A stretch of DNA of 64,000 nucleotides from Prevotella sp. 885 (GTDB lineage Bacteria > Bacteroidota > Bacteroidia > Bacteroidales > Bacteroidaceae), in contig NZ_NOVE01000009.1 of assembly GCF_002265625.1 (NCBI RefSeq), positions 1 to 64,000 of the forward strand, given 5' to 3'. Positions 41,839-51,917 of this stretch are shown in pieces (within the stretch, counting starts at the first letter, position 1; each line of letters opens with the position of its first letter). The notes beneath the pieces are model-generated. The model saw nothing but the letters and a program-made list of their open reading frames with translations, made no database searches and was not told where the DNA came from. The translations under genes were made by a program, and so were the position numbers.

Positions 41839-43413
41839 ATGACAAGCGAAGTAATCATTGACGTACAACAAAACGAAATTTCCATAGCTCTCCTGGAAGA
41901 CAAGAGACTTGTGGAGTATCAGACAGAACCACGTTCAGCATCGTTCTCTGTTGGCAACATATACGTTGCTAAAGTAAAGAAACTGATGCCAGGACTGAAC
42001 GCCAGCTTTGTGGACGTGGGTTATGAACGCGACGCTTTTCTCCATTATCTTGATTTAGGAAGTCAATTCAGTTCTTACGAGAAATATCTCAAACAAGTTC
42101 AAAGCGACAGAAAAAGACTTTATCCATTCTCAAAAGCCACCAAGCTACCTGACCTCAGAAAGGACGGAAGTGTGCAGAACACGCTTACTGTAGGCGAGGA
42201 AGTATTGGTGCAAATTGTCAAAGAGCCGATATCAACAAAAGGTCCCCGACTTACGGGAGAGTTGAGTTTTGCCGGCAGATACCTTGTCCTTATGCCTTTC
42301 GGCGACAAAGTGTCTGTATCTACTAAGATAAAAAGCGGCGAAGAACGTGCCAGACTCAAGCAACTCATTAACAGCATCAAGCCCAAGAACTGTGGCGTCA
42401 TAGTACGCACGGTGGCAGAGGGCAAAAGAGTGGCAGAACTCGACGCAGAGCTCAAGATCCTCATGAAACGCTGGGAGGACGCGCTCATCAAAGTGCAGAA
42501 AACACAAAAGCGCCCACAGCTGATTTTCGAGGAGACAGGAAGAGCCGTAGCATTATTGAGGGACTTATTCAACCCCACATACGAGAACATATACGTAAAC
42601 GACGAGAATGTATATAAAGAAGTGAAACACTACGTGTCTCTCATCGCCCCAGAGAAGGCTAACATAGTGAAGCTTTATACAGGAAACGTCCCCATCTTCG
42701 ACAATTTCAACGTCACAAAGCAGATAAAGTCAAGTTTCGGAAAGACGGTCAACTACAAGCACGGTGCTTACCTCATCATCGAGCATACCGAGGCCCTGCA
42801 TGTAGTGGACGTGAACAGCGGCAACCGATCGCATTCTGACAACGGTCAGGAAGCCAACGCTCTGGACGTCAACCTTGGTGCAGCAGACGAACTTGCACGC
42901 CAACTACGCCTGCGAGACATGGGAGGCATCATCGTCGTTGACTTTATTGACATGAACCTTGCGGAAGACCGACAGCTCCTTTACGAGCGCATGTGTAAGA
43001 ACATGCAGAAGGACCGCGCACGCCACAACATCCTGCCGTTAAGCAAGTTCGGCTTAATGCAGATTACGCGCCAGAGGGTTCGTCCTGCAATGGATGTCAA
43101 CGTAGAGGAAACCTGCCCTACATGTTTTGGTAAGGGAAAGATAAAGTCGAGCATAATTTTCACGGATCAGCTCGAGAGTAAGATAGACCGACTCGTAAAC
43201 AAGATTGGAGTAAAAACATTCTATTTGCACGTCCATCCATACGTAGCCGCTTACATCAACAAGGGATTTGTCTCCCTCAAGCGCAAGTGGCAGATAAAGT
43301 ACGGACTGGGAGTACACGTCATTCCTTCGCAGAAACTCGCATTCCTGCAATACGAATTCTACGACAGCAAGAAGCAGTTTATTGACATGAAGGAAGAAAT
43401 AGAAACTAAATAA
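41839..43413 (+). CDS. rng: Ribonuclease G/E family protein
   Basis: 524 residues. An S1-like domain lies near the start (VGNIYVAKVKKLMPGLNASFVDVGYERDAF, split as a beta-barrel over about 35-130). The catalytic RNase E/G core shows DVNSGNRS near 323-330, MGGIIVVDFIDMNLAEDRQ with the metal-binding Asp residues, and EETCPTCFGKGK (near 420-431), the zinc-link CPxC. It processes rRNA and degrades mRNA. There is no long disordered scaffold tail, so it is of the RNase G size class. A bidirectional terminator follows. Confidence 0.95.
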   Translation: MTSEVIIDVQQNEISIALLEDKRLVEYQTEPRSASFSVGNIYVAKVKKLMPGLNASFVDVGYERDAFLHYLDLGSQFSSYEKYLKQVQSDRKRLYPFSKATKLPDLRKDGSVQNTLTVGEEVLVQIVKEPISTKGPRLTGELSFAGRYLVLMPFGDKVSVSTKIKSGEERARLKQLINSIKPKNCGVIVRTVAEGKRVAELDAELKILMKRWEDALIKVQKTQKRPQLIFEETGRAVALLRDLFNPTYENIYVNDENVYKEVKHYVSLIAPEKANIVKLYTGNVPIFDNFNVTKQIKSSFGKTVNYKHGAYLIIEHTEALHVVDVNSGNRSHSDNGQEANALDVNLGAADELARQLRLRDMGGIIVVDFIDMNLAEDRQLLYERMCKNMQKDRARHNILPLSKFGLMQITRQRVRPAMDVNVEETCPTCFGKGKIKSSIIFTDQLESKIDRLVNKIGVKTFYLHVHPYVAAYINKGFVSLKRKWQIKYGLGVHVIPSQKLAFLQYEFYDSKKQFIDMKEEIETK

Positions 43414-43415
43414 AG

Positions 43416-43470
43416 AAAGCATGGCTTGGACATTCTGAACATTCTGCAGAGTTCCAAGCCATGCTTTTTT
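43416..43470. terminator. Bidirectional terminator between rng and the UvrD/PcrA helicase
   Basis: AAAGCATGGCTTGGA (43416-43430) pairs exactly with TCCAAGCCATGCTTT (43453-43467) and is flanked by T or A runs; serves two convergent genes. Confidence 0.9.
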
Positions 43471-43471
43471 A

Positions 43472-45859
43472 TCACATTAGTTTGTATTTCGCAAACTTAA
43501 GCAACAAGCACTTGCTTCCCACGTTATTGAACAATACTGTGGCTTTCTCGTTCTCTCCTACTCCCTCCACTTTAATCACCTTGCCGATGCCGAAACGCTG
43601 GTGTTCGATGGTGGATCCAACCGCAAGGCTATGTTTCTCCGTTGCTGCTGAAGACAGAGAAGCTGCGGGGGATTGCAAAGAGGAAGCCGAAACACGACGA
43701 AAACCTGAAGAAGGCGACTGACGGTCTGATGGAGAGGCTTGGCGACTGAACACTCCAAGACGACTGGAGGCAGCCGAATCTGTCCTTCGCAATGGCGAAT
43801 CGAAGCCACGCAAACTTGTAGGCGAAGTAGCATATTCACGGCTTTCACGTCCCGGGAGCTTGCCGTTAACATTCATAAGATGACTGTCAATCTCACGAAG
43901 GAAACGGCTGGGGGTATTGAATTGCATATTGCCATACTGATATCTGCTCTTTGCACAAGTCAGAAAGCAATGGCGTTCGGCACGGGTCATCGCCACATAC
44001 AACAAACGACGCTCCTCCTCAAGTTCACGCAAGCTCTCAAGTGCTCTTGCACTTGGGAAAAGATTCTCCTCCAGACCTACGACGAAAACCGAATCGAACT
44101 CCAATCCCTTCGAAGCATGTACGGTCATAAGCGACACTCTTCCCTCGTCAGAATTGTCCTCTAAGGCTTCATCACCTTTACCGTCACGATCCAAGTCGGT
44201 AAGTAGCGACACTTCCTGAAGAAAATGGCTCAACGAGACGCTCTCCAAGAGCCCTTCCTCACGCTTTGTGTCGACAAAGTCGCGGAGTCCGGACACAAGT
44301 TCTTCTACGTTCTCCATCTTCTCTTTCTTAATTTTGTCGTCGTCAGCCTCCGACACTATAGTCTGCGAGATGCCGCTCTCCTCTATTATTCGCTTTCCAA
44401 GCTGGTAAGCGTCCTTTTCAGCCATATCATCCATAAATCCCTGGATAAACTTATGGAAGTCAGAAACTTTACGTGAAGTGGCGACAGCAAGTCCGGTTCC
44501 GCTTCCGAGAGGATCTGCCGTCACATCCCATAGAGATATGTTGCGGTCATGAGCTGCAGCCGAGATCTTATCTACCGTGACATTTCCGATACCACGCTTA
44601 GGATAGTTGATAATTCGCTTCAGCGCCTCGTCATCATCCGGATTTGCCACAAGGCGGAAATAGGCTATGATGTCCTTTATCTCCTTACGCTGATAGAAGC
44701 TGAGTCCACCATAAATACGATATGGTATTCGGGCATGCAGCAACTCGTCCTCAAAGAGACGGCTTTGAGCGTTCGTACGATACAATATCGCCATATCGGA
44801 ATAAGCCACCTGCTCACGAAGATGCAGGCGTCGGATATTGTTGCACACAACGCTTACTTCTTCACGGTCAGAATATGTAATGTCGAGCTGCACCTTGTCG
44901 CCTTCCAGATTCTCACTATATACATTCTTCGGAATCTGACGTTGGTTGTGGGCAATAAGACAATTGGCAGCCTCCACTATATTCTGCGTGCTTCGGTAGT
45001 TTCGTTCAAGCTTGAACAGCTTCGCTCCTTGATATACATTTCTGAAATTCAGGATATTGTCAATATTGGCTCCACGGAAAGCATAGATACTCTGAGCATC
45101 GTCGCCTACGACGCAGATCTTTCCTGAATCGCGTGTAAGGAGCGTGATAATGGCTTGCTGGGCATAGTTGGTGTCCTGATACTCGTCCACAAGAACATAA
45201 CGGAACCTTTCGGCATACTTGACGCAGATGTCCTTGTTTTTAGAAAGGAGGAAGTACGTATAGTAGAGCATGTCGTCGAAGTCGACGGCATTGGCCATGC
45301 GGCAACGTAACATGTAGCGATGATAAATCTCGCCCACCTTAGGCATGCTGCTCCTTATGTCGCTCTCAAGAATGCTGCCATCAGAAAGATAGGCTTCAGG
45401 AGAAATCAGACGGTTCTTTGCCATGCTTATCCTTGACAGCACGGCAGAAGGCTTATACTTCTTGTCGTCAAGCCCCATCTCTTTCACGATGCCGCTGACA
45501 AGCGTGCGCGAGTCAGAATCGTCATAGATGGTAAAGTTCGACTTCAGTCCCACCTTCTCAGCTTCCACATGCAGGATTCGCAGGAATATGGAGTGGAAGG
45601 TTCCCATATTCAGATAGCGTGCCACATCCATACCCATCAAACCGCCGATACGCTCCTTCATCTCACGGGCAGCCTTGTTGGTGAAGGTAAGCGCCAGGAT
45701 TCGCCAAGGCTCATAGCCCTGGCTGATAAGATACGCTATCTTGTATGTCAGCACACGCGTCTTGCCCGATCCTGCACCTGCAATAACAAGTTCAGGACCG
45801 TCAATATATTCCACCGCAGCCTTCTGGCTTTGGCTCAGAGAAGAAAGAAGATTTGTCAC
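43472..45859 (-). CDS. pcrA: UvrD/PcrA-type SF1 DNA helicase
   Basis: 795 residues. LSQSQKAAVEYIDGPELVIA starts the helicase; Walker A GAGSGKTRVL (28-37), motif II LVDEYQDTNYAQ, motif III GDDAQSIYAFRGA and motif V-VI VSLMTVHASKGLEFDSVFVV and LYVAMTRAE are all present. A 3'-5' SF1A helicase for repair and clearing of replication blocks. The C-terminal region (about 690-760) is Ser/Arg-rich and looks disordered before the last beta segment. UvrD, PcrA and Rep cannot be separated by eye. It ends at the shared terminator with rng. Confidence 0.95.
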   Translation of the reverse strand: MTNLLSSLSQSQKAAVEYIDGPELVIAGAGSGKTRVLTYKIAYLISQGYEPWRILALTFTNKAAREMKERIGGLMGMDVARYLNMGTFHSIFLRILHVEAEKVGLKSNFTIYDDSDSRTLVSGIVKEMGLDDKKYKPSAVLSRISMAKNRLISPEAYLSDGSILESDIRSSMPKVGEIYHRYMLRCRMANAVDFDDMLYYTYFLLSKNKDICVKYAERFRYVLVDEYQDTNYAQQAIITLLTRDSGKICVVGDDAQSIYAFRGANIDNILNFRNVYQGAKLFKLERNYRSTQNIVEAANCLIAHNQRQIPKNVYSENLEGDKVQLDITYSDREEVSVVCNNIRRLHLREQVAYSDMAILYRTNAQSRLFEDELLHARIPYRIYGGLSFYQRKEIKDIIAYFRLVANPDDDEALKRIINYPKRGIGNVTVDKISAAAHDRNISLWDVTADPLGSGTGLAVATSRKVSDFHKFIQGFMDDMAEKDAYQLGKRIIEESGISQTIVSEADDDKIKKEKMENVEELVSGLRDFVDTKREEGLLESVSLSHFLQEVSLLTDLDRDGKGDEALEDNSDEGRVSLMTVHASKGLEFDSVFVVGLEENLFPSARALESLRELEEERRLLYVAMTRAERHCFLTCAKSRYQYGNMQFNTPSRFLREIDSHLMNVNGKLPGRESREYATSPTSLRGFDSPLRRTDSAASSRLGVFSRQASPSDRQSPSSGFRRVSASSLQSPAASLSSAATEKHSLAVGSTIEHQRFGIGKVIKVEGVGENEKATVLFNNVGSKCLLLKFAKYKLM

Positions 45860-45917
45860 GATTATGGGATTATGAATGGATATGTAAAACTAACTGAATG
45901 GTATTGTGTGTCAGCAA

Positions 45918-46661
45918 TTAATGACGTTGACGGTAATATCCGCCTGAGGTGGTCTCCGGATCATAGTCTTCACCCTCCTTCGGAAAGGACGGGATAAACC
46001 TCATCTGGTTTTCTATCTTGCCACGACGTGCACGGACATAGGCACTGGGATTGCTACTGTCATAGACACGCGGATTAGGCAACGTGGCAGCTATCAAAGC
46101 ACATTCTGAGCGCGACAGCTCAATGGCTGTCTTGCCGAAATGGTGACGTGCCACAGCATCCGCGCCGTAAATGCCGTTACCCATTTCTATGGAATTAAGA
46201 TACACCTCCATAATGCGTTGCTTGCTCCACAGCAACTCTATGAGTGCCGTAAAGTAAACCTCAAAACCTTTTCTTGTCCAGCTGCGTCCCGGCCAAAGAA
46301 ACACGTTCTTGGCGGTCTGCTGCGAAATGGTGCTGGCACCGTGCTTTGTGCCACCAGAACGGTTGTGCTTGGCTGCCTGTTGAATGGCATTAAAGTCGAA
46401 GCCATGATGCACAAGGAAACGCTGGTCTTCACTCGCCATAACCGCTACCGGCAAGTGTGGCGAAATCTTTCCCAACGAAACCCAATGATGATTCATCTTT
46501 ATGCTTTCTCCGTCAGCCGCCTGTTGAAAGCAACGTATCACCATCAACGGCGTGATGTAGACAGGAACAAAGCGATAGACGACAACAGCAAGAATAGTGG
46601 AACTGAAGAAAAGCGCCAACACCCAACGTATTATCTTGAAAATAGGATTATGTAATGTCAT
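45918..46661 (-). CDS. mtgA: Monofunctional biosynthetic peptidoglycan transglycosylase
   Basis: 247 residues. One N-terminal membrane helix ([21 protein letters not shown]) then a GT51 domain: [21 protein letters not shown] (catalytic Glu in the EDQRF motif near 76), [20 protein letters not shown] and [20 protein letters not shown]. It polymerises lipid II into glycan strands at the inner membrane. There is no transpeptidase domain, fitting MtgA. It follows the OmpA-like gene on the same strand, but a hairpin terminator lies between them. Confidence 0.93.
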   Translation of the reverse strand: MTLHNPIFKIIRWVLALFFSSTILAVVVYRFVPVYITPLMVIRCFQQAADGESIKMNHHWVSLGKISPHLPVAVMASEDQRFLVHHGFDFNAIQQAAKHNRSGGTKHGASTISQQTAKNVFLWPGRSWTRKGFEVYFTALIELLWSKQRIMEVYLNSIEMGNGIYGADAVARHHFGKTAIELSRSECALIAATLPNPRVYDSSNPSAYVRARRGKIENQMRFIPSFPKEGEDYDPETTSGGYYRQRH

Positions 46662-46675
46662 ATATATAAAGCAAA

Positions 46676-46722
46676 GAAGTTAAGCAATCGCCCAATACAG
46701 ATATCTGCGACTGCTTAACTTC
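46676..46722 (-). terminator. Hairpin terminator between OmpA-like gene and mtgA
   Basis: GAAGTTAAGCA (46676-46686) pairs with TGCTTAACTTC (46712-46722) exactly. On the minus strand it follows the OmpA-like stop at 46744. No long T-tract follows. Confidence 0.7.
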
Positions 46723-46743
46723 CTAAATACTTAAATCTTATGC

Positions 46744-47418
46744 TTACTTAAGTGTGCCTGCATTTGCTGCGTCAACCATAGCCTGGCTTGCGTAGAGAAA
46801 AACCTCTACACGACGGTTCTGCTGCTTGCCGGCTGCTGTAGTGTTGTCTGCAACGGGCTCTGAACTACCCTTGCCCTGTACGTTCTGGAACTGAGCTGCA
46901 GAAACGCCACATTGCTTGAGGTAGTTGACAACGCTCTGTGCACGCTTGTTGCTCAAAGGAACGTTGATGGCATCATTGCCAGAAGAGTCGGTATGTCCGA
47001 ATACGTCGATATGACAGTCAGAATTGTTCTTCAATACTGTAGAGAACTTAGCCAAATCGTTCTTTGAGTTGGCATTAAGGTCTGACTTGTTTGTTGCAAA
47101 GAGGATACCTGAATCGAAGGTTACCTTTACAGCCTCAAGACCGTTCTTGTCTGTTACCTTCTCCACCTTTGCGTTCTCAATCTGCTTAGCCTGCTCAGCA
47201 ACCTTGTCCATGTGATGACCGATGATGGCGCCCGTACCAGCACCAACAGCACCACCAATAGCTGCGCCTACAGCTGTATTGCCAGCCAACTTGCCAATGA
47301 TGCCACCTATGATTGCGCCACCACCTGCACCTATAAGCGAACCTGTACCCTGCTTTGTAGCACATCCTACCACTGCCAACATTCCCATTGCAATGGTCAT
47401 TCCTTTAATCTTGTTCAT
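46744..47418 (-). CDS. OmpA-family lipoprotein with glycine-zipper segment
   Basis: 224 residues. The lipoprotein signal MGMLAVVGC (Cys near 19) is followed by a glycine-rich zipper of GxxxG repeats (GSLIGAGGGAIIGGIIGK, AAIGGAVGAGTGAIIGHH, near 26-66) that may insert in or pack against the membrane. The C-terminal OmpA-like domain (near 100-215) has HIDVFGHTDSSGNDAINVPL and LSNKRAQSVVNYLKQCGV, ending with QQNRRVEVFL; it binds peptidoglycan non-covalently. Such proteins tether the outer membrane. It has its own promoter divergent from proS. Confidence 0.9.
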   Translation of the reverse strand: MNKIKGMTIAMGMLAVVGCATKQGTGSLIGAGGGAIIGGIIGKLAGNTAVGAAIGGAVGAGTGAIIGHHMDKVAEQAKQIENAKVEKVTDKNGLEAVKVTFDSGILFATNKSDLNANSKNDLAKFSTVLKNNSDCHIDVFGHTDSSGNDAINVPLSNKRAQSVVNYLKQCGVSAAQFQNVQGKGSSEPVADNTTAAGKQQNRRVEVFLYASQAMVDAANAGTLK

Positions 47419-47477
47419 AATATTTGTTTTCTTTAAATTAATTCTGAAAAAGCGTCTTCACAACGCTTTATTGTTTG

Positions 47478-47485
47478 CAAAGATA
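47478..47485 (-). promoter_or_regulatory. -7 element of the OmpA-like gene
   Basis: TATCTTTG on the minus strand, 60 bp before the ATG; no clear -33 at ideal spacing. Confidence 0.55.
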
Positions 47486-47528
47486 ATGGTTTTTTCAATA
47501 TCAATGGTAATGTTACAACATTTTTTTG

Positions 47529-47536
47529 TATTTTTG
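47529..47536 (+). promoter_or_regulatory. -7 element of proS
   Basis: TATTTTTG exactly matches TAnnTTTG; the proS ATG is 67 bp downstream. The two divergent -7 boxes are about 45 bp apart. Confidence 0.55.
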
Positions 47537-47602
47537 CACACAATTATGTGTTGATGTCAAACACGCAATACAACGGATTAAAAATATACACATTATACAA
47601 CA

Positions 47603-49084
47603 ATGGCAAAAGAATTAAAACATCTGACAAAACGCTCAGAGAACTACAGCCAGTGGTACAACGATCTTGTGACCAAGGCTGACCTCGCTGAGCAGTCTGC
47701 CGTACGCGGATGCATGGTCATCAAGCCTTACGGCTACGCTATTTGGGAGAAAATGCAGCATCAGCTCGACCTGATGTTCAAGGAAACCGGAGCACAGAAC
47801 GCTTACTTCCCGCTCCTCATCCCGAAATCGTTCTTCAGCCGCGAAGCTGAGCATGTAGAAGGATTCGCCAAGGAGTGCGCCGTAGTTACACACTACCGCC
47901 TCAGAGTGAACGAGGACAAGACAGGCATCGAGGTAGACCCGAATGCAAAACTGGAAGAAGAGCTTATCGTACGCCCGACATCCGAGACCATTATCTGGAA
48001 CACATACAAGAACTGGATTCACTCTTACCGTGACCTGCCGCTTATGTGCAACCAGTGGTGTAACGTAATGCGTTGGGAGATGCGCACTCGTCCGTTCCTC
48101 CGCACATCCGAGTTCTTATGGCAGGAGGGTCACACAGCCCACGCCACAAGAGAAGAGGCAGAAGAGGAAGCAAAGAAGATGCTCCACGTTTATGCCGACT
48201 TCGCTGAGAAGTGGATGGCTGTGCCGGTGGTACAGGGCGTGAAGAGCGAGACCGAGCGTTTTGCAGGAGCCCTCGACACTTACACCATCGAAGCCATGAT
48301 GCAGGATGGCAAGGCACTCCAGAGCGGCACCAGCCACTTCCTCGGACAGAATTTCGCCAAGGCTTTCGACGTTACATACCTTAATAAGGAGAATAAGCCG
48401 GAGTATGTATGGGCTACATCATGGGGTGTGTCTACACGTCTTATCGGAGCGCTCATCATGACCCACTCTGACGACAACGGACTGGTGCTTCCTCCGAAGC
48501 TCGCTCCACTGCAGGTTGTGGTTATTCCTATCTCAAAGAACGACGAACAGCTTCAGGCCATTACTGACAAGCTCATGCCGATTATCAACGAGTTGAAGCA
48601 GGCAGGCATCAGCATCAAGTACGACGACGCCACAAACAAGCGTCCGGGCTTCAAGTTTGCTGATTACGAGCTTAAGGGTGTGCCCGTACGCCTCGTTATG
48701 GGAGCACGCGACCTTGAGGAAGGCACCATCGAGATTATGCGCCGCGACACTCTGGAGAAGGAGACACGCAGCATCGACGGTCTTACAGACTACGTTAAGC
48801 AGCTCCTCGAGGACATTCAGGACAACATCTTCAAGAAGGCTCTCGACTATCGCAACACTCACATCTATGAGTGCGACAACTATGAAGAATTCAAGGAGCG
48901 CGTAAAGGACGGAGGCTTCTTCCTTTGCCATTGGGACGGCACAGCCGAGACTGAGGCAAAAATCAAGGAGGACACTCAGGCCACTATCCGTTGCGTGCCG
49001 TTTATGTTCGAGCAGACTCCTGGCGTAGACATGGTGTCTGGCAAGCCAGCCAAGCATCGCGTACTCATCGCCCGCAGCTACTAA
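47603..49084 (+). CDS. proS: Prolyl-tRNA synthetase
   Basis: 493 residues, the short (eukaryote/archaea-like) form without the editing domain of E. coli ProS. Class II motif 2 region [32 protein letters not shown] and the [16 protein letters not shown] segment fit; motif 3 is [22 protein letters not shown]. An anticodon-binding domain ([13 protein letters not shown]) and a C-terminal zinc-type domain follow. It charges tRNA-Pro in the cytoplasm. It stands alone with its own promoter and a downstream hairpin. Confidence 0.97.
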   Translation: MAKELKHLTKRSENYSQWYNDLVTKADLAEQSAVRGCMVIKPYGYAIWEKMQHQLDLMFKETGAQNAYFPLLIPKSFFSREAEHVEGFAKECAVVTHYRLRVNEDKTGIEVDPNAKLEEELIVRPTSETIIWNTYKNWIHSYRDLPLMCNQWCNVMRWEMRTRPFLRTSEFLWQEGHTAHATREEAEEEAKKMLHVYADFAEKWMAVPVVQGVKSETERFAGALDTYTIEAMMQDGKALQSGTSHFLGQNFAKAFDVTYLNKENKPEYVWATSWGVSTRLIGALIMTHSDDNGLVLPPKLAPLQVVVIPISKNDEQLQAITDKLMPIINELKQAGISIKYDDATNKRPGFKFADYELKGVPVRLVMGARDLEEGTIEIMRRDTLEKETRSIDGLTDYVKQLLEDIQDNIFKKALDYRNTHIYECDNYEEFKERVKDGGFFLCHWDGTAETEAKIKEDTQATIRCVPFMFEQTPGVDMVSGKPAKHRVLIARSY

Positions 49085-49098
49085 TAAAAGCTACATAG

Positions 49099-49139
49099 TC
49101 TGAGCAATATACATATAATATATGTGTATGTTGCTCAGA
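49099..49139 (+). terminator. Hairpin after proS
   Basis: TCTGAGCAA (49099-49107) pairs with TTGCTCAGA (49131-49139), extended by TATACATA/TATGTGTA inside. No T-tract follows, so it is a weak terminator or an mRNA 3' structure. Confidence 0.5.
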
Positions 49140-49183
49140 TTCATCATAAAGAACCAAACTTACCAAACTCTAACAAATAAACA

Positions 49184-50878
49184 ATGGATTGGATAATTAG
49201 ATTATTCACAGACACAGATTCCATTGCCCATATCGCCTTGCTTTATTCCATAGTCATCGCTGTCGGAATATTGCTTGGAAAGATAAAGATTGGCGGAATC
49301 TCGCTGGGTGTGACCTTCGTGCTTTTTGCAGGCATCGTTGCCGGTCACATCGGATTCACAGCACCCGTAAACATCTTGAGTTTCATACAGGACTTCGGAC
49401 TTATCCTGTTCGTATTCTGTATCGGTCTGCAGGTCGGACCGGGCTTCTTCGAAAGCTTCAAGAAGGGTGGCGTAACTCTTAACTTGCTCTCCACCACCAC
49501 CGTTCTTCTGAACGTGGCTGTGATGTTTGCATGTTACTTCCTCTTCTTCGACACCAACGACAAGACCAACCTTCCGATGATGGTGGGTACTCTCTACGGT
49601 GCCGTCACCAACACTCCGGGTCTTGGTGCTGCCAACGAAGCTCTTGAGTCTGTTTGGGCTGACAAGTCCACTCTCCCGCAGATTGCTTCAGGTTATGCTT
49701 GCGCTTACCCCCTTGGTGTGCTCGGCATTATCGGCGCAACCATCGCCGTACGCTTCATCACCGGCACAAAGTTGGCTGAGGAGGAAGAAGAACTGAGAGA
49801 GGCAGAAGCTGAGGATCCTCACGCAAAGCCCCACCAGATGCACCTCAAGGTGAACAATACTTATCTAGCAGGCCGTACAGTAGAGCAAATCAACGAGTTT
49901 CTCAACCGCGACGTTGTATTCTCACGCCTTATGCATGAAGGTAAAGTTTCGATACCAAGCAGTCAGGACGTCTTAGAGATGGGCGACGAGGTACTCGTGG
50001 TATGTGCAGAAGCTGACGCAGAAGCCATTCAGGCATTCATAGGTCCTGAGATAGAGATGGCTTGGGAGGAGGAAGACAGCAACCAGCCGATGATTTCACG
50101 CCGAATCGTAGTCACCAACTCTTCTATGAACGGTAAGACACTTGGCAAGATGCACTTCTCAAGCGTATACGGCGTAACAGTAACACGTATCTCACGTCAG
50201 GGCTTGGACGTCTTTGCCAGCCGCAACTACCGCTTTCAGGTGGGCGATAAGATTCTCGTTGTAGGTCCTAAGGATAATGTCAGCAGAATCGCAGAAATGA
50301 TGGGTAACTCCGTTAAGCGTCTTGACCATCCTAACATCGCCACGATCTTCATCGGCATCATCGTAGGTATCCTATTCGGTAGCATACCTTTCGCTATTCC
50401 AGGAATGCCCGTACCTATGAAGTTGGGTATTGCCGGTGGTCCGCTCATCATCGCCATCCTGATTGGCCGATTCGGACATCGCATGAAGCTTAACACTTAC
50501 ACCACGACGTCCGCCAACATGATGCTTCGCGAGATTGGCCTTGTGCTCTTCCTTGCAAGTGTCGGCATTAAGGCTGGAGCCAACTTCTGGCACACAGTAG
50601 TGCAGGGCGACGGACTCTTGTATGTAGCAACTGGCTTCATCATCACCATCGTGCCCATCCTTATCGTAGGCGTTATAGCACGCCTGAAGTTCAAGTTCAA
50701 CTACTTCACGCTCATGGGTATGATTGCCGGTACATGTACCGACCCACCAGCCCTTGCATACGCCAACTCTATATGCTCACGTGAGGCTCCTGCCATCGGT
50801 TACTCTACGGTTTACCCGCTTAGCATGTTCCTCCGTATCTTCACAGCACAGTTGATTGTGCTATTCTGCTGCGGATAA
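49184..50878 (+). CDS. AspT/YidE-type transporter with two RCK-C domains
   Basis: 564 residues. Two blocks of about five membrane helices flank a central cytoplasmic region (about 205-380). That region holds two TrkA-C (RCK_C) like domains: [20 protein letters not shown] with [16 protein letters not shown]-type strands, then [20 protein letters not shown]. The membrane halves have [19 protein letters not shown] and [20 protein letters not shown] in the first half and [15 protein letters not shown] and [17 protein letters not shown] in the second, the duplicated motifs of the aspartate:alanine exchanger family. The natural substrate is unknown. A strong terminator follows. Confidence 0.88.
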   Translation: MDWIIRLFTDTDSIAHIALLYSIVIAVGILLGKIKIGGISLGVTFVLFAGIVAGHIGFTAPVNILSFIQDFGLILFVFCIGLQVGPGFFESFKKGGVTLNLLSTTTVLLNVAVMFACYFLFFDTNDKTNLPMMVGTLYGAVTNTPGLGAANEALESVWADKSTLPQIASGYACAYPLGVLGIIGATIAVRFITGTKLAEEEEELREAEAEDPHAKPHQMHLKVNNTYLAGRTVEQINEFLNRDVVFSRLMHEGKVSIPSSQDVLEMGDEVLVVCAEADAEAIQAFIGPEIEMAWEEEDSNQPMISRRIVVTNSSMNGKTLGKMHFSSVYGVTVTRISRQGLDVFASRNYRFQVGDKILVVGPKDNVSRIAEMMGNSVKRLDHPNIATIFIGIIVGILFGSIPFAIPGMPVPMKLGIAGGPLIIAILIGRFGHRMKLNTYTTTSANMMLREIGLVLFLASVGIKAGANFWHTVVQGDGLLYVATGFIITIVPILIVGVIARLKFKFNYFTLMGMIAGTCTDPPALAYANSICSREAPAIGYSTVYPLSMFLRIFTAQLIVLFCCG

Positions 50879-50900
50879 GCAAATTATTACATAATACTAT

Positions 50901-50934
50901 AGCCACTTTTGAATTGTCAAAAGTGGCTTTTTTT
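50901..50934 (+). terminator. Terminator of the AspT/YidE-type transporter
   Basis: AGCCACTTTTGA (50901-50912) pairs exactly with TCAAAAGTGGCT (50917-50928) around a 4-nt loop; six T follow. Confidence 0.95.
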
Positions 50935-50965
50935 GTTTATGTTTTTCCAAACAAAAATAAATCAT

Positions 50966-50973
50966 TAACTTTG
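50966..50973 (+). promoter_or_regulatory. -7 element of metA
   Basis: TAACTTTG, 27 bp before the ATG; no clear -33. No SAM riboswitch fold was recognised in the short leader. Confidence 0.6.
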
Positions 50974-50999
50974 CATGTAAATATAAAATAAATCATAAC

Positions 51000-51917
51000 A
51001 TGCCACTTAGATTACCGGACAGACTCCCCGCGATAGAGCTGCTTAAGAACGAGAACATCTTCGTTATGAACAACTCTCGCGCCACGACACAGGATATACG
51101 CCCTCTGAGAATTGTGATTCTCAATCTCATGCCTTTGAAGATAACCACAGAAACCGACCTTGTACGCCTGCTCTCCAATACTCCGCTTCAGCTTGAGATT
51201 TACTTTATGAAGATAAAGAGCCACACGTCGAAGAACACGCCGATAGAGCACATGATGATGTTCTACAAGGACTTTGAGGTGTTGGCAAAGGAGAAATTCG
51301 ACGGAATGATAATAACAGGAGCGCCGATAGAGCACCTCGAGTTTGAGGACGTAAGCTACTGGGAGGAAATATCCGAAATCTTCCGCTGGGCAGACACACA
51401 CGTCACCAGCACTATGTATATATGTTGGGCCGCGCAAGCCGGACTCTATTTCCATTATGGAGTGCCGAAGCATAAGTTGCCCACCAAGAAGTTCGGCATC
51501 TTCGAGCAGCGTCCGCTAAAGCCTACACTCCCCATATTCCGTGGCTTCGACGACACCTTCTTCATGCCACACAGCCGTCATACGGAAGTAAGACGCGAAG
51601 ACATAGAGAAGCATAAGGAACTTGACATCATAGCCGAGTCGGAAGAAAGCGGCGTGAGCATCGTAATGGCAAAAGACGGACGACAGATTTTCGTAACCGG
51701 ACACATGGAGTATGCTCCGTATACGCTCGATCATGAATATCGTCGCGACAAGGATAAACGTGATGACGTAAAGATGCCGCAGAACTATTACGTGGACGAC
51801 AATCCTGACAATCCGCCTCACGTGACTTGGCGTGCACATGGCAACCTCCTGTTCAACAACTGGATAAACTACTATATTTATCAGGAAACTCCATTCAATA
51901 TTGACGACATAAAATGA
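51000..51917 (+). CDS. metA: Homoserine O-acyltransferase (MetA type)
   Basis: 305 residues. The class I glutamine-amidotransferase-like fold has the acyl-accepting Cys in MYICWAAQAGLYFHYGV (near residue 142) and the catalytic His and Glu in FVTGHMEYAPYTLDHEYRRD (near 235-237). It activates homoserine with succinyl- or acetyl-CoA for methionine synthesis; some bacterial MetA proteins use acetyl-CoA, so the donor is left open. The last 4 bp overlap the U32 gene (ATGA-type). Confidence 0.95.
   Translation: MPLRLPDRLPAIELLKNENIFVMNNSRATTQDIRPLRIVILNLMPLKITTETDLVRLLSNTPLQLEIYFMKIKSHTSKNTPIEHMMMFYKDFEVLAKEKFDGMIITGAPIEHLEFEDVSYWEEISEIFRWADTHVTSTMYICWAAQAGLYFHYGVPKHKLPTKKFGIFEQRPLKPTLPIFRGFDDTFFMPHSRHTEVRREDIEKHKELDIIAESEESGVSIVMAKDGRQIFVTGHMEYAPYTLDHEYRRDKDKRDDVKMPQNYYVDDNPDNPPHVTWRAHGNLLFNNWINYYIYQETPFNIDDIK

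Noticed and set aside
50879-51000. SAM-type riboswitch before metA
   Set aside because: The leader after the promoter is only about 20 nt, too short for a known SAM riboswitch.
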